9,196 bases of DNA. It comes from Deltaproteobacteria bacterium. Lineage in GTDB: Bacteria > Desulfobacterota > DSM-4660 > Desulfatiglandales > Desulfatiglandaceae. The stretch lies in assembly GCA_021159525.1 (NCBI GenBank), contig JAGHEC010000202.1:1-9196 (forward strand), written 5' to 3'. Shown here piece by piece: positions 6,362-9,196 of this stretch. How positions within the stretch are numbered: position 1 is the first letter of the stretch; each line of letters begins with the position of its first letter. The notes below the pieces were generated by a model that saw only the letters and a program-made list of their open reading frames with translations, ran no database searches and was not told the origin of the DNA. The translations under genes and the position numbers were made by a program.

Positions 6362-6406
6362 GCCCGCCAACCCCGACACAAGCGGCGGGGATTGCGCTCG
6401 CCGGGC
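6362..6406 (-). terminator. GC-rich hairpin downstream of the NifX-like gene
   Basis: Four bases after the NifX-like stop codon on the minus strand, GCCCG (6402-6406) pairs with CGGGC (6362-6366), enclosing CCCCG (6386-6390)/CGGGG (6371-6375). No clean T-run follows (GAAATAAAAAATGG), so termination would be inefficient. The inner hairpin resembles the REP-like palindrome at 2158-2181. Confidence 0.4.
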
Positions 6407-6410
6407 ATTT

Positions 6411-6800
6411 TCAATGAATCGAGCCGCCGCCCCCGCCGCAGACCTGATCATCGCTGATCATTGGGAGCTTTCCCTTGATCAAGTCCTCCACAACAGGCCG
6501 GATCTGCGGCCTTACCGCATCATGGTACACATTGACGCCAACCTGCCTGAACCCCATGAGGGGACGCATGCCGATACCCCCAACGATCAAGGCATCTACA
6601 TTGTGGCTTGCCAGCAGGTTCACCGGGACCATGCAGCCGCCCTGCACATGGCTCTCGTTGGGGATAGTGGTCACCTGTTTGATCTCCCCGTCTTCCACGT
6701 CCACAAATGTAAATACATCACAGTGGCCGAAGTGTCCGGATCGTTGCCCGTCGAGACCGCCCGGGGCCAGACTGGGGATAGCGATTCTTCCGTTTTGCAT
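6411..6800 (-). CDS. NifX/NifB-C-terminal-like Mo/Fe cofactor-binding protein (DIM family)
   Basis: A 129-residue protein of the dinitrogenase iron-molybdenum cofactor family (PF02579 type), an RNase-H-like fold that in NifX, NafY and orange protein (ORP) binds Fe-Mo or Mo-Cu clusters. Diagnostic features: IAIPS start strand (6-10), SGHFGHCDVFTFVDV (21-35), QGGCMVPVNLL (53-63), and VDALIVGGIGMRP (68-80). His23, His26, Cys27 and Cys56 are candidate ligands. The tail CGGGGG (121-126) is a Gly-rich ending found in several anaerobe members. Start ATG 6800 is preferred over TTG 6809 because GAGGAGG sits about 10 bases before the ATG and would be too close to the TTG. The gene lies 251 bp downstream of a sigma54 activator on the same strand, recalling the ORP loci of Desulfovibrio. 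No nif genes are present, so a nitrogenase role is unlikely from this context. Confidence 0.85.
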   Translation of the reverse strand: MQNGRIAIPSLAPGGLDGQRSGHFGHCDVFTFVDVEDGEIKQVTTIPNESHVQGGCMVPVNLLASHNVDALIVGGIGMRPLMGFRQVGVNVYHDAVRPQIRPVVEDLIKGKLPMISDDQVCGGGGGSIH

Positions 6801-6863
6801 GTTAAACAAGCCTCCTCGTTTGCTGAATCATATAAGACCTGTCGGCCTTTTTCCCAATTCACA

Positions 6864-6892
6864 AAATTAGGAATTGAAGCAATCCATGTCAA
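6864..6892 (-). promoter_or_regulatory. Possible sigma70 promoter of the NifX-like gene
   Basis: Minus-strand TTGACA (6887-6892) and TAATTT (6864-6869) are 17 bases apart. The -35 is perfect and the -10 weak (3/6). It lies downstream of the terminator-like hairpin 6924-6964, which would allow expression independent of the activator gene. Confidence 0.38.
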
Positions 6893-6923
6893 GCCTTTTT
6901 TCTACCGGTCTCAATGGCCTGAT

Positions 6924-6964
6924 AAAAAAGCCCGGCAACAGCCCATCTTCACAGCAGGGCGGGC
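6924..6964 (-). terminator. Possible intrinsic terminator after the sigma54 activator gene
   Basis: On the minus strand GCCCG (6960-6964) pairs with CGGGC (6930-6934), immediately followed by TTTTTT (6924-6929); GCCC/GGGC pairs can form in the 25-base interior. The T-run is convincing and the stem is short. It lies between the activator gene and the NifX-like gene. Confidence 0.45.
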
Positions 6965-7004
6965 CCCGGCCCGGATACAGGCCGTTGGCGGATTCCTCAC
7001 GGAA

Positions 7005-7021
7005 TGCAAAACCAAGTGCCC
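7005..7021 (-). promoter_or_regulatory. Sigma54-like -24/-12 site with spacing one base too long
   Basis: Minus strand GGGCAC (7016-7021), six bases, then TTGCA (7005-7009). The sigma54 consensus is TGGCAC-N5-TTGCA, so both boxes match well but the spacing is N6, which normally abolishes function. It sits 31 bp past the activator's stop and about 205 bp upstream of the NifX-like ATG, with the terminator-like hairpin in between. Confidence 0.25.
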
Positions 7022-7051
7022 GATCCGCTCCGGGAGCTTGTACCCCTAATC

Positions 7052-8413
7052 TTACCTGTTCGAAGGGGCTTCAATATTGAGGCGCTTCATCTTGCGCCAC
7101 AGTGTGGTGGGATGAATGCACATTTCCTCAGCAGTAGCCAACCGGTTCCAGTTGTTCCTTCGAAGCGCCTCATAAATGAAATCTCGCTCTGTTTCCTCCC
7201 AGGTCGCCCTTTTCCGGACCTCCTGCGGGGCAGGCGCTGCGCGTCCGGATTCCACCGGCCCATGTCTGATATGGTCCGGCAGATGCTCCACGCCTATCAA
7301 CAGGGCCTTGCACACCACTGTGGCGTATTCAATGATATTTTCCAGTTCGCGAATATTTCCTGGAAAATCATAGGTCATCAGCAGGGGAAGAACATCCGGT
7401 GTGAGGCCCTGGATTTCCTTTCCGTTGAGCCGGTTGAATTTTCGGATAAAATGATCCACCAAAAGCGGAATATCTTCCTTACGCTCCCGCAGAGGCGGGA
7501 GGAGCAGCTTGACCACATTGATGCGATAATACAGGTCCTCCCGGAACACGCCTTCCCTCACAAGCGTTTCCAGGTCACGGTGCGTTGCGGCAACAACGCG
7601 TACATCCGCCTTCACAGACTTGGTGCTTCCCAAGGGCTCGTATACCTTGTCCTGCAATACCCTGAGCAGCCGGACCTGAAGGGCCGGGGAAATATCCCCG
7701 ATCTCGTCCAGAAAAACGGTTCCGCCCTCTGCCAGGGCCAAACGACCGGGCTTGTCCTTTTTGGCGTCGGTAAAGGCCCCAGCCTTGTATCCGAAGAGTT
7801 CCGATTCGAGCAGGTTGTCCGGAAGCGCCCCGCAGTTGATGGTAACCATGGGGGCGTCTCTTCTCATGCTGAGGGAATGAATGGCCTTGGCAAAAAGCTC
7901 CTTGCCTGTCCCGCTCTCCCCCACAAGGAGGACCGTGGCATTGCTTTCGGCCACCTGTTCCAGGAGGCTGAAGAGGCGCTGCATCTCACTGTTTTTGCTG
8001 ATGATGTCCAGAAATGAATGTCGATTGGCCAGTTCCTTTCTCAGTTCCTCCACCACACTCAGGTCCCTGAAGGTCTCCACTCCCCCCACGACCTCGCCCC
8101 TGTCGTTCTTCAGGAGCGCTGTTGAAATGCTGATGGGGATGAGATCACCCTCGGAATTGATGATGAAGATGGACTGGTTGACGACGGGTTTTCCGGTCTT
8201 CATGGTCTGGCGCAGGGCGCAACGGTTTTCACAGATGCTGGCCCGGAACACGTCCCAGCAATGCCTCTCAAGGGCCTCGGCCCGATTGATCCCGGTAATC
8301 TTTTCAGCCGCGCGATTAAAAGAGGTGATCTTCCAATCGGCATCGACCGTAAAGACGCCCTCAGCAATGCTGTCGAGAATAATGTGGGTGCGGTCCTCTT
8401 CTGCTCCGGCCAT
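7052..8413 (-). CDS. PAS-domain sigma54-dependent transcriptional activator (NtrC-like, Fis HTH)
   Basis: A 453-residue enhancer-binding protein that remodels sigma54 RNA polymerase. Domains in order: PAS sensor (about 8-121), AAA+ ATPase (about 138-375), Fis-type helix-turn-helix (about 409-449). Motifs: Walker A GESGTGKE (165-172), sigma54-contact loop GAFTDA (212-217; usual GAFTGA), Walker B TVFLDEIGD (232-240). Cys52, Cys61 and Cys65 in the PAS domain (HCWDVFRASICENRC) could bind a metal or Fe-S cluster or respond to redox; this pattern recurs in deltaproteobacterial activators, but its ligand is not known to me. There is no receiver domain, so signal input is probably direct. ATG 8413 has GGAG 11 bases upstream; ATG 8455, with no ribosome binding site, would add 14 residues. 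The target is unknown; the neighbouring NifX-like gene is the natural candidate. Confidence 0.93.
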   Translation of the reverse strand: MAGAEEDRTHIILDSIAEGVFTVDADWKITSFNRAAEKITGINRAEALERHCWDVFRASICENRCALRQTMKTGKPVVNQSIFIINSEGDLIPISISTALLKNDRGEVVGGVETFRDLSVVEELRKELANRHSFLDIISKNSEMQRLFSLLEQVAESNATVLLVGESGTGKELFAKAIHSLSMRRDAPMVTINCGALPDNLLESELFGYKAGAFTDAKKDKPGRLALAEGGTVFLDEIGDISPALQVRLLRVLQDKVYEPLGSTKSVKADVRVVAATHRDLETLVREGVFREDLYYRINVVKLLLPPLRERKEDIPLLVDHFIRKFNRLNGKEIQGLTPDVLPLLMTYDFPGNIRELENIIEYATVVCKALLIGVEHLPDHIRHGPVESGRAAPAPQEVRKRATWEETERDFIYEALRRNNWNRLATAEEMCIHPTTLWRKMKRLNIEAPSNR

Positions 8414-8553
8414 CAGGCGGTCATCTCCATTTTGCAAACACGCATCTTTCTGCATGTGTCTGCAACGTCAGTCTTGTGAATAGGGTGATTTTTCAGTGGA
8501 AGCGGCGGTTCACACCCCACGGCTCCGGGCCACAGGGTTAAATTATACATTTT

Positions 8554-8582
8554 ATTATAACCATGGATGCTTTAGCTATCAA
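8554..8582 (-). promoter_or_regulatory. Sigma70 promoter of the activator gene
   Basis: Minus-strand TTGATA (8577-8582) and a perfect TATAAT (8554-8559) are separated by exactly 17 bases. A second TATAAT lies at 8542-8547 without a good -35. The start would be near 8547, giving a leader of about 90-130 bases. This is the best housekeeping promoter in the window. Confidence 0.6.
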
Positions 8583-8851
8583 CCACGGAATGGCATAGCC
8601 ACCCATTTTAACGGCCTTTTTCGCAAAAGCGGCCTGTTTAACGGCCCTGAATCCGCCCCTTTTTTATCTCGAAATTCGTTATGTTGTTCCCCGCACATAC
8701 GCGGCTGACGCCCCGATTTCCCTGCAACAGACCAATCTTACCCTTGAATTTTTTCAGCCCTTTGCTAAAATCGCCCCGGATCGCAGATGCCGGTCCATTA
8801 ACATACAATCTTGTTTTGCAGCGGCGCCAAAGCCCTCTTTGAAAAAAGATG
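8583..8851. other. Gene-free stretch with short direct repeats
   Basis: No convincing gene is seen. TTTAACGGCC occurs twice, 30 bp apart (8607-8616 and 8637-8646), with a third GGCC at 8631-8634 and a CTTTT/AAAAG stem between them. Lying just upstream of the activator promoter, these could be protein-binding repeats. Minus-strand frames here are short and lack ribosome binding sites. The stretch ends with AAAAGATG, the left target duplication of copy D. Confidence 0.4.
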
Positions 8852-8944
8852 GCATCAGCTCAATAATTCGGGGGATAACAGCGAACGTACCGCCGGGGCA
8901 GAAGGGTTTTTCTTCCGTTCCGGGCCTGTTTATTGAGCTGTTAC
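8852..8944 (-). mobile_element. Miniature IS66-like element, copy D (short form built from the right arm)
   Basis: A 93-bp copy. Ends read inward: GCATCAGCTCAATAATT at 8852 and GTAACAGCTCAATAAAC at 8944. It is flanked by a perfect 8-bp duplication AAAAGATG (8844-8851 and 8945-8952). Unlike copies A and B, its interior is the right arm of the long form (GGGATAAC.GCGAAC...CGGGGCAGAAG..TTTTTCTTCCG), joined to a short left tip. It therefore arose by a different internal deletion. Confidence 0.87.
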
Positions 8945-8952
8945 AAAAGATG

Positions 8953-9196
8953 GTAATAGCTCAATAAATAGGGGCAGGAGGGTTTTTCTGACGCGACTGC
9001 CGGGAGGGCGCCGTCTCTTTGGGACTTATCAGTGGGGGAAGCCGCAGCTCGACGAAGTCGAGAATGCCTAAGGGGGCAAGCCTGCCCGCCATTGCCTTGT
9101 TACCCATGTTACCTCCTTCTGCCATCGCAGATCCACGGGACGAAAGTCTTGGCAAGAACGCTCAATTGGCGTTGGCAGGCGGGTGTCCCCCGCAGA
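8953..9196 (+). mobile_element. Miniature IS66-like element, copy E (long form, cut by the window end)
   Basis: Starts GTAATAGCTCAATAAAT and matches copy C from 5976 to 6218 with roughly eight substitutions and one single-base length difference (about 96% identity). The right end lies outside the window. Its left flank is the AAAAGATG that also forms the right duplication of copy D, so the two elements sit 8 bp apart. Confidence 0.85.
8961..9107 (-). CDS. Small ORF in long element E with strong ribosome binding site
   Basis: The counterpart of the small ORF in copy C: same AAGGAGGT three bases before the ATG and same opening MGNKAMAGRLAP. The one-base difference puts this copy into another frame, giving 48 residues that continue LGILDFVELRLP and run into the element's left arm. 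No homology recognised. The C-terminal half is encoded by repeat sequence and rich in Pro, Ser and Arg. Whether either version is translated is unknown. Confidence 0.27.
   Translation of the reverse strand: MGNKAMAGRLAPLGILDFVELRLPPLISPKETAPSRQSRQKNPPAPIY

Noticed and set aside
6414..7049. Plus-strand open frame of 211 codons
   Set aside because: Antisense to the NifX-like gene and its leader; the protein looks like translated complement, with no recognisable fold.
7004..8483. Long plus-strand open frames (7004-8017 and 7881-8483)
   Set aside because: They are antisense to the sigma54 activator, whose minus-strand frame contains all expected motifs; the plus-strand products show no domain.
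8538..8606. 22-residue hydrophobic peptide (MGGYAIPWLIAK...) on the minus strand
   Set aside because: It overlaps the strong promoter of the activator gene and has only a weak ribosome binding site; likely chance.
1..9196. CRISPR array, tRNA or rRNA genes
   Set aside because: The repeats are dispersed and inverted with no regular spacers, and no cloverleaf or rRNA sequence was recognised on either strand.

Overview
The window looks like a chromosomal stretch of an anaerobic deltaproteobacterium (Desulfobacterota, sulfate-reducer-like). This is inferred from protein style: a stand-alone tungsten/molybdenum bis-pterin oxidoreductase, an FmdE-family protein, a WtpB-type molybdate/tungstate permease, a NifX/orange-protein-like small protein and a PAS-sigma54 activator. 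No rRNA, tRNA or other marker gene is present to fix the taxonomy.

Layout. 135-1181 (+) is an exported protein with DUF1573/ASH-like beta repeats. It converges on 1210-1866 (-), an FmdE-family protein with a C-terminal zinc ribbon and an altered N-terminal motif. 1867-2467 is intergenic and holds a small orphan reading frame, a REP-like hairpin, an 88-bp miniature mobile element with a perfect 8-bp target duplication, and a leader. 2468-4552 (+) is a 694-residue cytoplasmic molybdopterin oxidoreductase whose Fe-S motif reads C-x3-D-x3-C instead of the usual four-cysteine form. A probable terminator and a decayed C-terminal fragment of a xanthine-dehydrogenase-family large subunit (4643-4880, -) follow, then another element copy. 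5189-5974 (+) is the permease wtpB. The shine-dalgarno and ATGA start of a following gene, presumably the ATPase wtpC, survive at its end, but a 344-bp element copy cuts in five bases later. 6411-6800 (-) is a NifX/DIM-type Mo-cofactor-binding protein. 7052-8413 (-) is a PAS-AAA+-Fis sigma54 activator with a good sigma70 promoter upstream. 8583-8851 has no convincing gene. The window closes with two more element copies in near-tandem.

The most notable non-coding content is a five-copy family of miniature transposable elements: about 88-93 bp short forms and a 344-bp long form. Ends begin GTAA or a close variant and the target duplications are 8 bp, both IS66-family hallmarks, but no transposase is encoded here. 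The long form carries a conserved core with a near-perfect ribosome binding site, a small ORF and several hairpins, of unknown function.

How the genes fit together: nearly every protein gene relates to Mo/W enzymes (transport, cofactor-binding small protein, bis-pterin enzyme, FmdE, XDH relic). The cluster appears eroded: the transporter has no binding protein or ATPase in the window, the XDH subunit is a stub, and mobile elements sit at the breakpoints. The sigma54 activator next to the NifX-like gene resembles the logic of Desulfovibrio orange-protein loci, but this is inference.
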